A stretch of DNA of 7,662 nt from SUG1106 sp964651095 (lineage in GTDB: Bacteria; Bacillota; Clostridia; Peptostreptococcales; Anaerovoracaceae): assembly GCA_964651095.1 (NCBI GenBank), contig CAZYWO010000098.1, positions 1 to 7,662 of the forward strand. The letters run 5' to 3'. This document shows, in pieces, positions 1-7,041 of this stretch (position 1 is the first letter of the stretch; every line of letters begins with the position of its first letter). Made by a program: the position numbers and the translations under genes. The notes under the pieces were generated by a model that had not been told where the DNA came from, ran no database searches, and saw only the letters and a list, made by a program, of their open reading frames with translations.

Positions 1-14
1 AATTATTTTTATGT

Positions 15-113
15 CTATGCGTCAAGCCTCTCCTGCGCGTTCTCCTCGTCAATCAAAAGAAAATTCCTATTGAATATTCCCTTTGCTTCTCCCTTTATCA
101 TTCTCAAAATCAT
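15..113 (-). CDS. Possible 32-residue small protein overlapping the end of the membrane-protein gene
   Basis: This is a short ATG-to-TAG frame that begins inside the last codons of the 153-residue membrane protein gene, one frame away, and continues past that gene's stop. The peptide starts MILRMIKGEAKG and ends LLIDEENAQERLDA. An AGGGA ribosome-binding-like sequence lies 8 nt before the ATG. The C-terminal half looks protein-like: acidic and basic residues alternate, and its codons favour G or C at the third position (GAC, GAG, AAC, GCG, CAG). I do not recognise a family. A later ATG at 101 would give a 28-residue version, and in-frame ATGs also exist upstream. It could be a translationally coupled small protein, the remnant of a longer gene, or chance coding. 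Only the open frame and the ribosome-site candidate support it, so confidence is low to moderate. Confidence 0.35.
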   Translation of the reverse strand: MILRMIKGEAKGIFNRNFLLIDEENAQERLDA

Positions 114-528
114 ATTCAACATCCCTTGGCACATATCCATCTGCATATCCTGTTTCTCTGTATGATTCCTCTTTTTCCAGTATATAATTGCATTGTTTGG
201 CGAACCGTTCTATGTCTATCTTATTTTGTTTTTCTTTTTTCCCAATAAACGGTTTCGGGCTTTCTTGTGCATGGCTTATTGCTTCATGCCTATCTGCCGA
301 ACTGGTTTTTCTTTGTCTCTCTGTTTTCTTATTTTCTGTCTTTGATTTTATATAGTTCCAAAAGAACTTAATTAGCCTAAGTGCCAAATATACGGCTAAA
401 CAGGCTACAAATAGAGCGGCCAAAACCATAAACGCATAAAATAAAAACTCAACAAGGGCTGCCAAAACAAAAATCCAAAACAATACACTTATGCAGCTAC
501 CGGTCTTGCTATTCTTTCGTCTCCCCAT
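67..528 (-). CDS. Small membrane-hairpin protein with charged cytoplasmic tail, unknown function
   Basis: A 153-residue protein that I do not recognise as a named family. Residues 1-8 are basic (MGRRKNSK). Residues 12-56 are almost wholly hydrophobic apart from Glu27, which fits two closely spaced membrane helices (about 12-26 and 28-50) with both ends in the cytoplasm, since Arg/Lys-rich stretches flank both sides. The rest is hydrophilic: a Lys/Arg/Ser-rich stretch to about residue 105, then an acidic-aromatic tail. There is no cleavable signal peptide and no enzyme motif. It starts 23 nt after the stop of the zinc-ribbon gene, with AAAGGA 12 nt before the ATG, a little farther than ideal. 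The two genes probably share the promoter at 1128-1100. Lying just downstream of a tape measure gene makes a role at the host membrane during DNA entry or exclusion conceivable, but that is inference. Confidence 0.82.
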   Translation of the reverse strand: MGRRKNSKTGSCISVLFWIFVLAALVEFLFYAFMVLAALFVACLAVYLALRLIKFFWNYIKSKTENKKTERQRKTSSADRHEAISHAQESPKPFIGKKEKQNKIDIERFAKQCNYILEKEESYRETGYADGYVPRDVEYDFENDKGRSKGNIQ

Positions 529-551
529 GCTCTATCTTTATCCTTTGCACT

Positions 552-1067
552 TCAATAAAATATCTTGCCGCATCTATTACAGATGAATTTGTTTTCTGTA
601 TATGTCTGTTCTTTGCGCTTCACTTTTTCCTTTTTGTTCACCAATGTAAACGGATGCAACGGATTGAGGTTTGCCGTATATCTGGTTTTCGTCTTAGCCG
701 GAATCACTTTCTGCTCTTTGTAATGAGAACAATCCTCACTACCGCATCTGGGGCAATATACCTCTTTCATGCCAAAAATCGTGGCCCTATAGATTCCACG
801 AAACTCTTCCTCTTCTTCCTCATGGTATCTCTGCGGAGGCAGCATTTTCCTTTCCGTATAAGGCGTTAATCTCATGCCGCAATTTACGCAGTAATCATCT
901 CCTATTTCGTTCTGATTCCCACAAGAATTACAAATATACTTTTTCTTTTCTTCTTCTCGCTCCGCGATTTCCATCATATAATCTTCTATCGGATAACCGC
1001 AATTTACGCAGATTCTTGATTTATCGGAAACCTCTTTCCCACATTCCGGGCATTTTATTAATGACAT
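552..1067 (-). CDS. Zinc-ribbon protein with three CxxC-type ribbons
   Basis: A 171-residue soluble protein. Ribbon 1 uses Cys6, Cys9, Cys20 and Cys23 (KCPECG...ICVNCG). Ribbon 2 uses Cys46, Cys49, Cys60 and Cys63 (ICNSCG...YCVNCG). Both have the compact double-knuckle layout of the small zinc-ribbon families common in Firmicutes. Residues 83-88 are a run of six Glu. The C-terminal domain is a split ribbon: Cys105 and Cys108 (YCPRCG) pair with Cys163 and Cys166 (FICNRCG) across an insert of about 55 mostly basic residues. Such modules bind zinc and often mediate protein or nucleic-acid contacts; no catalytic motif is visible, so the role is unknown. The start is well supported by AGGAG at 1080-1076, 8 nt before the ATG. 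It is the first gene after the promoter at 1128-1100 and lies 64 nt after the tape measure gene. The partial gene at the right edge has a similar ribbon layout, suggesting a shared origin or function. Confidence 0.93.
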   Translation of the reverse strand: MSLIKCPECGKEVSDKSRICVNCGYPIEDYMMEIAEREEEKKKYICNSCGNQNEIGDDYCVNCGMRLTPYTERKMLPPQRYHEEEEEEFRGIYRATIFGMKEVYCPRCGSEDCSHYKEQKVIPAKTKTRYTANLNPLHPFTLVNKKEKVKRKEQTYTENKFICNRCGKIFY

Positions 1068-1075
1068 GGGCTTTT

Positions 1076-1080
1076 CTCCT
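1076..1080 (-). promoter_or_regulatory. Ribosome binding site of the three-ribbon zinc protein gene
   Basis: The minus strand reads AGGAG, a near-perfect Shine-Dalgarno core, 8 nt before the ATG at 1067. It falls inside the roughly 26-nt leader predicted from the promoter at 1128-1100, so promoter, leader and ribosome site are mutually consistent. Confidence 0.8.
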
Positions 1081-1099
1081 ATGTAAGATATTTAAAACA

Positions 1100-1128
1100 A
1101 TTATATCATATAAGAGAACTTTTGTCAT
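1100..1128 (-). promoter_or_regulatory. SigA-type promoter with extended -10, driving the zinc-ribbon/membrane-protein operon
   Basis: On the minus strand, ATGACA (1128-1123; five of six matches to TTGACA) is followed by exactly 17 nt and then a perfect TATAAT (1105-1100). The spacer ends in TGA, giving the extended -10 motif TGnTATAAT. Transcription would start near 1093, leaving a short leader with AGGAG before the ATG at 1067. The -35 box lies only a few bases past the tape measure stop codon. Such a housekeeping-type promoter would let the two downstream genes be expressed apart from the late tail operon, possibly in the lysogen. No operator-like palindrome was seen around it. Confidence 0.8.
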
Positions 1129-1131
1129 GCA

Positions 1132-4100
1132 CTAAAAAGCCCAGCCCATCCTGTCAACGCCTCTTCTGTTCGCCATAGCAATATCCCTGTCCCCTATGTT
1201 CACTTCCAGCTCTTTTTGGAGCAATGCCCGCAGAAGCTCATTCTGTTCTTTTAGCAGCTCCACCTCTTCACTGCTCGTTTCATACACCGCATCACGTATT
1301 CCAGTAATCTCTTCGCCGCCTGCAACCGCCGTCTGCCCTCCGACTGTTCCCATCAGTTCTGGTATTCCGTTTTCACCCGCCCAGAATAGGCTTGCTGTTT
1401 TCGGATAGCCACCAGCCTCAAACTGTGGTATTTTTGGAATTGTGAAAAGCTGCACACTGCCCGCAGGAACAATTTCAATGCCAGCCACGGTGACTGCACT
1501 CCAGCTAAAATGCATCTTGCTGTTTATCCAGTCAATGAGGTTATTGAATATCGCTATCGCAGAATTAGCAGCGTTCTTGAAGATGCTCTTGAATGCCTCT
1601 GGCACTTTCTGCATCATGCCCGTCCATTTCTCCAAGGTAAACCAAGGCGAAACATTAGTATTCCACCATGTTGTAATGTTGGCTTTCCATTCCTTTACCG
1701 TATCATCCCATTTCTGTTTAATGCCTGTCTTTAGCCCATTTGTCACCTCTGTCCATTTTGCTTTTGTGAACCACGGAGCGACATTAGTATTCCACCACGT
1801 TGTAATGTTGGTTTTCCATTCCTTTACTGTATCATCCCACTTCTGTTTAATGCCTGTCTTTAGCCCATTTGTCACCTCTGTCCATTTTGCTTTTGTGAAC
1901 CACGGAGAAACATTCTCATTCCACCAAGTTACAATGGCTGTGCCGCCCCACCATTCCTTAAATTCATTCCATTTCGCAGATATGCCGTCATATATGCCTT
2001 GCCCCACTTCCTGCCATTTCTCTGCCGTGAACCAAGGCTGTACGCTCTCCGTGAACCATGTGCTTAAATCCGTTCCAATCTGACTGAATGTTCCTGAAAA
2101 CTTTGTCTTAAATTCCTCTACGCCAGTTCCAAGCGGTGTGAAGTCCGTAGCGTTTATGCTGTCTTGCATCTGCTGAAAGCTGCTTTTTGTTCCCTCGATA
2201 GAATCATCCAAAGTGAGAACATTAGTCTCGACATTATTTGCCGCCCCAACGAATTTGTCCAACTGGGTAACAGTTTCTCCTGTCACCCCACCAAAATCAT
2301 CCAATGATATTATTCCGCTGCTTACATCATTGAAAAAGGCTTGCGCGGCATCGCTCATTTCATACATGGGGTCTTGAAATTTCTCCGCTGCGTCAGCAGC
2401 GTTTACAGACCCATCTTTGATAAGTTCTAAACCGCGACTTACATCTTCTAAATCCTCTGCGCTGTAACTGACTAATCCAAAATTATCTGCCAATTCTCGT
2501 AGTTCTGGATGGGTGTCCAACATGGTCTGCCTTAGCATTTCCATGTCCTCATCTGTAATTTCAAAGCGTTCCTGCAAGCCAGCTAAGTATTCATCTGAAA
2601 GCACAAACTCCGATTGTGCCATTTGCATAGCTTTGGCAAGCGCATTTGTTGACCCGGCTGAATCGTTGGCATTAAATCCATATCCGTTTAATGCATTTCC
2701 AGTAGATTCAAATAAATCCTTTACTAAGTTAAGAGGAGCGGAAAGCCCAGTATATCTATCAACAAATTCATCTGTCTGTACCCCATTTAAGCCCATTTTC
2801 TCGCTTAAATTGTCTACTGCTTTTGCTCCGGCATTAACCCCGACTTCCACTGCTGCGAATGCTCCAAGAGCGGTAGATAAACCGCCTAAAGCAGCGGTTA
2901 CGGAGCCTAACCCTTCTACCACCGTTCCAGCATTTGCGAAAAACATTAAGAAATTAACAACGGATGTTAGCGCACTGCCGACCGTGGAAAGCACCTCAAA
3001 ACCTGCAATGGCAATCACTATTTTTTCTAATGCGCTTGCCACATCTTCCGCATCTACGTTGTCCATCCATTCCTGCACTTTATCAAGGAAGTTGTTGAAT
3101 GCCTCACTGTTCACAAAATTAGCAAGTGCGTCTGATACATCACCTATGAATAGGATAAGCCCCTCGCCCACTGTTTCGGCGAATGGCTCTAAATGCTCCC
3201 AAAATTCGGAAAGCCTGCTTCTAAGGCTCTCCCAGTCTACTTTTTCGTTGAAGTCAATGAACACCTGCAATAAGTCAGGTAGCCCTTTCTCAATCGTCCA
3301 TTGTCCAATGGGGAGCAGGACTTCTGTGTAAAAATCAGACAGAATCCCGGATAGGCTGTCAAAAACAGGAACTAAGGATTCCACCCAAGCCTGTACTTTC
3401 GTAAGCAATGGCGAAAAGTTCAGCTTATCCGACCATTCAACTGTTGCATCTGCTGCCGCCCTTATGTTGGAGACTATTACACCTATAATATCGCGCACTC
3501 CTCTAAGGATATTCGCCCCTGTCTCGTTCTCTTCCCATGCAACCCTAAAGTTCCGCGCAAGGTTCCCAACCGTAAGCCCTATATCCCCTACAATATGTAA
3601 GATGTTTTCAAGTATTCCAACCGTCTTTTCTTCCTGCCAGATGTCTAAGAAATCGCTCCCCACGCTCTTTACAAGCCCGGACACTTCATTGAGAGCGTAT
3701 TTCCACGAATCCATGACAAATTTTCCTTCGCTCTCCCATGCTTTTTTTAAGGAAGAAAATAACTTATCTGTAATTTTTTTGATGGTATTAGCGAGGTCTT
3801 TCCATTTGCTTTCAACCTCTTCTGTTTCAAACATATCTTCCGCAGAAGTTGTATCTCCGCTGCCGCTACCACTTCCAGAAGAAGTATCAGGCTCTACGAC
3901 ATTCAGCTCGTCAATTCCAAGCGTGTGCGATTTTAAATTATCTGCCGCCCCGGCTGCTTTGTTCAGGCTTGCCGCGTAATCAGTTGTTACAGCCGTTGCC
4001 TTAATCCATGTGCTTCTGCCTAATAAGGCTGATACAAGCTGATTTATGGCATTTACACCGCTTATGCACTTCTGTATCAGCCAATCTATGGCAGGAGCAA

Positions 4101-6048
4101 AGGTATTCAATATAGGGGATGCCGCCGCCGCAACTGAATTTTTTAGTTGCGTTAGGCTGCCACTAAGCATAGAGATACTGCGGTTTGTCTCTTCGGAATA
4201 AACGACAAGATTATTAAATCCGTCAACAATAGCCCGCCTTAACCTATTAAAAAGGTAATAAACGCTTCTGATTCCAAAGCCGTACCTTAAAATCATTTTA
4301 AATGCCTTATTTAAGGAAAAATTCATCTTGTCGCTGCTGCTCTTTGTGCCCGACATTGACTTTCCAAGGTTGCCTATCTTTTTGATGAAAGCAGAAATAT
4401 GGCTATTTATCTTCTTGAAAGTTGTCTGCAACGGCTGTAAGGACTTTTGTATATTACTTATCTGTGTTTTAAGGCCAGAAAAATTTAACTTAGACCAGTC
4501 ACCTGTTTTGAACAATTCTTGCTGCTTGCTGATTAATTCCTGATACTGCTCTTTCAGTTCAGATAATTCTTGCTCCTTTTTCTTGAGTTCACCACTTTCT
4601 CCATAAAAATCTTGTGACCTGCCTGTGGTCTTTAATAGGTCATTCTCTATTGGAACAATTTTATTGTTTTCCGCTCTTTCCGCTGATAGCTGCTGCGCCC
4701 TCTCGTATAAGTCTTTGAATTTATCAATGGTGCTGCTCGCCTGCGGATAAAATTGCTCTAACTGCTCAATGTCATCCTTTATATTGTTTACAAATATGTC
4801 TGTTGGGGCATAGTTAGGCATAGAAGAGAATGTCTGCATTGCTTCTTCATACTGCTTCAAAGCCATTTTCAGCTCCACAAGCATTGGTTTTGTGTCAAAC
4901 TCACGCTGCGGCTTGTCAAAATAGCTTATCGGCTGGCTCGTGGTCTGAACGCTTGATGCGTTTTGCGTTGCGCTCATTATGCCGGATATGGCAGAACTTA
5001 TCTTCTTTCCGCTGCCAAGTTTCATCTTCCCTATCTGCTCTAATGCGCTTGCCGCCTGCAAGATAGGCGCGGTATTGACTGTAAGCCCATTTAGCGACTG
5101 TATGCTATTGGACAGGGTTGCAATGCTTGTAGAGAGATTGTCCAGCTTGCCTGTGTCAATGCTGGTCAGCTTTTCCAAACCTTTATAGTAAGATGCCGCG
5201 CTCCCGCCGCTTGCCACTTTTTCGGTAGTGCCGCCGGTTGCCTGTAATACAGCCTGTGCATTCCCGATATTCTGGCGTAATTTCTCGCTTTCTGAAATCA
5301 CGCTCTCCCATACGGCATCAGACAGCATACCCTTGTCAACAGGTATGGTTATTCCCTCTCTGCATTGTTTGACAACCTGATTAAGAGCCTGTACTTGGTC
5401 ATTCACGGAATCAAGGTTAAACTGTTTCTCTAATCCGTCAAATATGCCCCTGAACTGGTCGCGCCATTCCGTCATGAGGGTGTCAAGCGAAGTTCCGGCC
5501 TGATAATTCAGCTTGCCCCTTAATGCGCCGTCAAGGTCTTTCCAGTCCTCGCTTGTCATGTCGATAGGATTGATTTTGATTTTGCCGGTCGCCAAAAGCG
5601 TCTGATAAAAACGCTGCATTTCGGAATCAAATTCCTTTACGTTGCCCGCGCTTTCCAGAAGTTCTTTTCCGAGCGCATCTATATTCTCCGTATATGCGTT
5701 CTTAGAAACTTTTCCGCTCAAAGAATCGGACATACTCTGCGCCAAGGTTCTTGTCGTAGATTCAAGGTTTTTGATGCCAGCTTTGTCCAAGTCAAACGCG
5801 CCGCCGAGTTTGGCGGCCATGTTCTTAGATGCCGTCTGGATATACTTATCCATCCTGTCCACGGACTTTTCTGCGCCGCTGGTCATGTTCTGGAAAACAT
5901 TCTGAACGCCCTGAAAAGACTTCGCCACGTTCATATTGCCTAAAGCACCTGAAACCTTGCTAAGTTTCTCCGCAAGCCTGTCCAGTGTCGATAAGGCATC
6001 TTCCGCTTCTGACTGTATTTTTATTTCCAAGCTGTCAATTTCGCTCAT
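1132..6048 (-). CDS. Phage tail tape measure protein (tail length ruler)
   Basis: A 1638-residue tape measure protein that sets siphophage tail length and is ejected with the DNA at infection. Seen in the sequence: a helical, repeat-poor N-terminus rich in Ser, Leu and Gln; a coiled coil at about 486-513; a conserved-looking segment at about 585-685 starting MILRYGFGIRSVYYLFNRLR; the LGIDELNVV motif near 708-716 followed by a flexible Gly-Ser linker (725-731), a pattern familiar from Firmicutes tape measures; a long hydrophobic Gly/Ala/Val stretch at about 1010-1068, probably membrane-active; Trp-rich repeats from about 1339; the stretch AGENGIPELMG, typical of tape measure C-termini; and a final coiled coil at about 1593-1617. 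No lysozyme, NlpC/P60 or LysM motif is visible. I chose the Met at 6048 over the ATG at 6054 because AGAGGG is 7 nt from the former and only 1 nt from the latter. At roughly 0.15 nm per residue, the tail would be about 240-250 nm. The neighbours are not the usual chaperone and distal tail genes. Confidence 0.95.
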   Translation of the reverse strand: MSEIDSLEIKIQSEAEDALSTLDRLAEKLSKVSGALGNMNVAKSFQGVQNVFQNMTSGAEKSVDRMDKYIQTASKNMAAKLGGAFDLDKAGIKNLESTTRTLAQSMSDSLSGKVSKNAYTENIDALGKELLESAGNVKEFDSEMQRFYQTLLATGKIKINPIDMTSEDWKDLDGALRGKLNYQAGTSLDTLMTEWRDQFRGIFDGLEKQFNLDSVNDQVQALNQVVKQCREGITIPVDKGMLSDAVWESVISESEKLRQNIGNAQAVLQATGGTTEKVASGGSAASYYKGLEKLTSIDTGKLDNLSTSIATLSNSIQSLNGLTVNTAPILQAASALEQIGKMKLGSGKKISSAISGIMSATQNASSVQTTSQPISYFDKPQREFDTKPMLVELKMALKQYEEAMQTFSSMPNYAPTDIFVNNIKDDIEQLEQFYPQASSTIDKFKDLYERAQQLSAERAENNKIVPIENDLLKTTGRSQDFYGESGELKKKEQELSELKEQYQELISKQQELFKTGDWSKLNFSGLKTQISNIQKSLQPLQTTFKKINSHISAFIKKIGNLGKSMSGTKSSSDKMNFSLNKAFKMILRYGFGIRSVYYLFNRLRRAIVDGFNNLVVYSEETNRSISMLSGSLTQLKNSVAAAASPILNTFAPAIDWLIQKCISGVNAINQLVSALLGRSTWIKATAVTTDYAASLNKAAGAADNLKSHTLGIDELNVVEPDTSSGSGSGSGDTTSAEDMFETEEVESKWKDLANTIKKITDKLFSSLKKAWESEGKFVMDSWKYALNEVSGLVKSVGSDFLDIWQEEKTVGILENILHIVGDIGLTVGNLARNFRVAWEENETGANILRGVRDIIGVIVSNIRAAADATVEWSDKLNFSPLLTKVQAWVESLVPVFDSLSGILSDFYTEVLLPIGQWTIEKGLPDLLQVFIDFNEKVDWESLRSRLSEFWEHLEPFAETVGEGLILFIGDVSDALANFVNSEAFNNFLDKVQEWMDNVDAEDVASALEKIVIAIAGFEVLSTVGSALTSVVNFLMFFANAGTVVEGLGSVTAALGGLSTALGAFAAVEVGVNAGAKAVDNLSEKMGLNGVQTDEFVDRYTGLSAPLNLVKDLFESTGNALNGYGFNANDSAGSTNALAKAMQMAQSEFVLSDEYLAGLQERFEITDEDMEMLRQTMLDTHPELRELADNFGLVSYSAEDLEDVSRGLELIKDGSVNAADAAEKFQDPMYEMSDAAQAFFNDVSSGIISLDDFGGVTGETVTQLDKFVGAANNVETNVLTLDDSIEGTKSSFQQMQDSINATDFTPLGTGVEEFKTKFSGTFSQIGTDLSTWFTESVQPWFTAEKWQEVGQGIYDGISAKWNEFKEWWGGTAIVTWWNENVSPWFTKAKWTEVTNGLKTGIKQKWDDTVKEWKTNITTWWNTNVAPWFTKAKWTEVTNGLKTGIKQKWDDTVKEWKANITTWWNTNVSPWFTLEKWTGMMQKVPEAFKSIFKNAANSAIAIFNNLIDWINSKMHFSWSAVTVAGIEIVPAGSVQLFTIPKIPQFEAGGYPKTASLFWAGENGIPELMGTVGGQTAVAGGEEITGIRDAVYETSSEEVELLKEQNELLRALLQKELEVNIGDRDIAMANRRGVDRMGWAF
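1645..2034 (-). repeat. Tryptophan-rich repeat array in the tape measure C-terminal region
   Basis: Three complete units and a fourth degenerate one each begin PWFTxxKW, with the first W at 2034, 1902, 1773 and 1644. Unit lengths are 44, 43 and 43 residues, and the fourth fades out after WFTLEKW. Within a 43-residue unit, Trp falls at positions 1, 7, 22, 29, 36 and 37, so many are 6-8 residues apart. Units 2 and 3 are almost identical and unit 1 is diverged but keeps the Trp pattern. Tape measure proteins are known to carry 11-residue repeats with regularly placed Trp and Phe; this longer unit with near-heptad spacing is different in form. Confidence 0.9.
1652..1909. repeat. Near-identical 129-bp tandem duplication
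   Basis: Two adjacent 129-bp copies (1652-1780 and 1781-1909) differ at about six positions by eye. Several differences are synonymous; the amino-acid changes are Ala/Thr in the TTWW-preceding segment and Ala/Ser before PWF. The length is a multiple of three, so a copy can be gained or lost without breaking the frame. The high identity points to recent duplication or ongoing gene conversion. Confidence 0.93.
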
Positions 6049-6055
6049 ATCCATG

Positions 6056-6061
6056 CCCTCT
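6056..6061 (-). promoter_or_regulatory. Ribosome binding site that sets the tape measure start
   Basis: The minus strand reads AGAGGG here. It is 7 nt from the ATG at 6048 but only 1 nt from the ATG at 6054, so 6048 is the better start (protein beginning MSEIDSLEIK). It lies about 10 nt after the T-tract of the terminator at 6098-6072. Confidence 0.65.
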
Positions 6062-6071
6062 TTTTGGCAAC

Positions 6072-6098
6072 AAAAAAGGAAGTGCCGTGAACACTTCC
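6072..6098 (-). terminator. Rho-independent terminator after the homing endonuclease gene
   Basis: The minus strand gives GGAAGTG (6098-6092), a 7-nt loop, CACTTCC (6084-6078) and then six T (6077-6072): a perfect 7-bp stem with a U-tract. It begins 13 nt after the endonuclease stop codon, as expected for a terminator of that gene. Its end lies about 10 nt before the tape measure ribosome site, so it also stands between upstream promoters and the tape measure gene. Confidence 0.85.
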
Positions 6099-6111
6099 CA
6101 ATATCTTTTTA

Positions 6112-7011
6112 TTAGATTACTGTTTTCCACTTATAGCCATATGCTGTTTTGTCTGGCATATTAACAACTTTATGAATTGATTTGTAATTCTTCTTTAACG
6201 CTCTTCCTGCGTCAGCAATTCTCTCATAAATAGCTATGGTTTTATTCGTTTTGGGGTCTATTTGCGCCACCCTTATGCCTTTTTTGTGTTTCTCATATTT
6301 ATATTCTTTTTGCGGATTATATTCATCTAAATATAGCCATTGATAGTTTCCGGCAATATTTAATTTCTTTCTTAAACAGGATGATATGCTGCTTCTCCTA
6401 ACTCCGCTAATGTCACTTGCTTCTTGGACTGAACCGTATATGTTTAGGACATATCCTTCCATATCAAATTGAATGACGGATTTATGCCTTCTTAGATTAT
6501 GGTCTGGTTTCTCGTATTTCCTTGCTCCATATTTTTTATATTCATCTTCAAACATAAAAATATGGTTTTTGCAAGTTCTAAATTCATTTTTACAACTTAA
6601 CAGGACATCACTATTGCAAAACCCATCAATCCTCTCCGCTTCTCCTGCGCTGTCATATCTTTTCACAAATTTCCCTTTTAACGTTAGGCAAACAACTGGA
6701 CGCGCGTTCCACATACTGCCGCCATCTCCGCCTTTTGTCATATTGTAACCGTTTGGCTTATAGGTATTGAATGTTTCTATGTAATGCTTTTCAAGTGCAT
6801 TTATTTCTTCTAATGTATCTGCTGAATCAATTATTTCCCATGTAAAATTTTCTTCCCCATATTTTTTTAATGCCTTATGAAAATATAAATGATTGTCAAT
6901 ATCGTATTTTGTATGTTCAATTTTTCTTTTCTCAAAGTTATTCGTTTTCCCGATATAAATTCTCCCATTTATCTTATTAGTAACCTTATAAATAACATAG
7001 GATTTTCCCAT
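6112..7011 (-). CDS. Free-standing GIY-YIG homing endonuclease with three NUMOD-like repeats
   Basis: A 299-residue protein, predicted to be a site-specific DNA nuclease that spreads its own gene by double-strand-break repair. The N-terminal GIY-YIG domain (about 4-95) has VIY at 6-8 and YIG at 19-21. By position, Tyr8, Tyr19, Arg29, His33, Glu74 and Asn90 match the catalytic set known from I-TevI (Tyr6, Tyr17, Arg27, His31, Glu75, Asn90), so the enzyme looks intact. Three repeats of NUMOD1 style follow at about 105-157, 178-230 and 246-298, each starting with a V-x-(Q/L)-x-D/T-like strand, then (Y-x-S-x-x-E-A)-type and helix-turn-helix-like parts; these probably bind DNA. AGGTG lies 10 nt before the ATG. 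The gene is more AT-rich than its neighbour (positions 6481-6540 hold 19 G/C of 60; 5521-5580 in the tape measure gene hold 27 of 60), which fits acquisition from elsewhere. It is not in a recognisable intron. Terminators flank it on both sides. Confidence 0.93.
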   Translation of the reverse strand: MGKSYVIYKVTNKINGRIYIGKTNNFEKRKIEHTKYDIDNHLYFHKALKKYGEENFTWEIIDSADTLEEINALEKHYIETFNTYKPNGYNMTKGGDGGSMWNARPVVCLTLKGKFVKRYDSAGEAERIDGFCNSDVLLSCKNEFRTCKNHIFMFEDEYKKYGARKYEKPDHNLRRHKSVIQFDMEGYVLNIYGSVQEASDISGVRRSSISSCLRKKLNIAGNYQWLYLDEYNPQKEYKYEKHKKGIRVAQIDPKTNKTIAIYERIADAGRALKKNYKSIHKVVNMPDKTAYGYKWKTVI

Positions 7012-7041
7012 GAAATATATTCACCTTTAAAAAATAAGCAT

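Noticed and set aside
1131..1148. Terminator at the end of the tape measure gene
   Set aside because: GGGCTGGGCTTTTT ends in a short T run but has no inverted repeat able to form a stem, and it lies within the last codons.
1645..2034. CRISPR-like or intergenic repeat array
   Set aside because: The repeats are contiguous with no spacers, are multiples of three, and lie inside the continuous tape measure reading frame.
1442..2083. 213-codon plus-strand ORF opposite the tape measure repeats
   Set aside because: It is antisense to the repeat array, repeats with the same 129-bp period, and its His/Phe/Ser/Val-rich translation is a mirror of the Trp/Lys-rich coding strand. No ribosome site was evident.
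2513..3331. 272-codon plus-strand ORF inside the tape measure gene
   Set aside because: Low-complexity Ser/Ala/Pro-rich translation, typical of antisense shadow frames; the minus-strand tape measure frame is continuous here with recognisable features.
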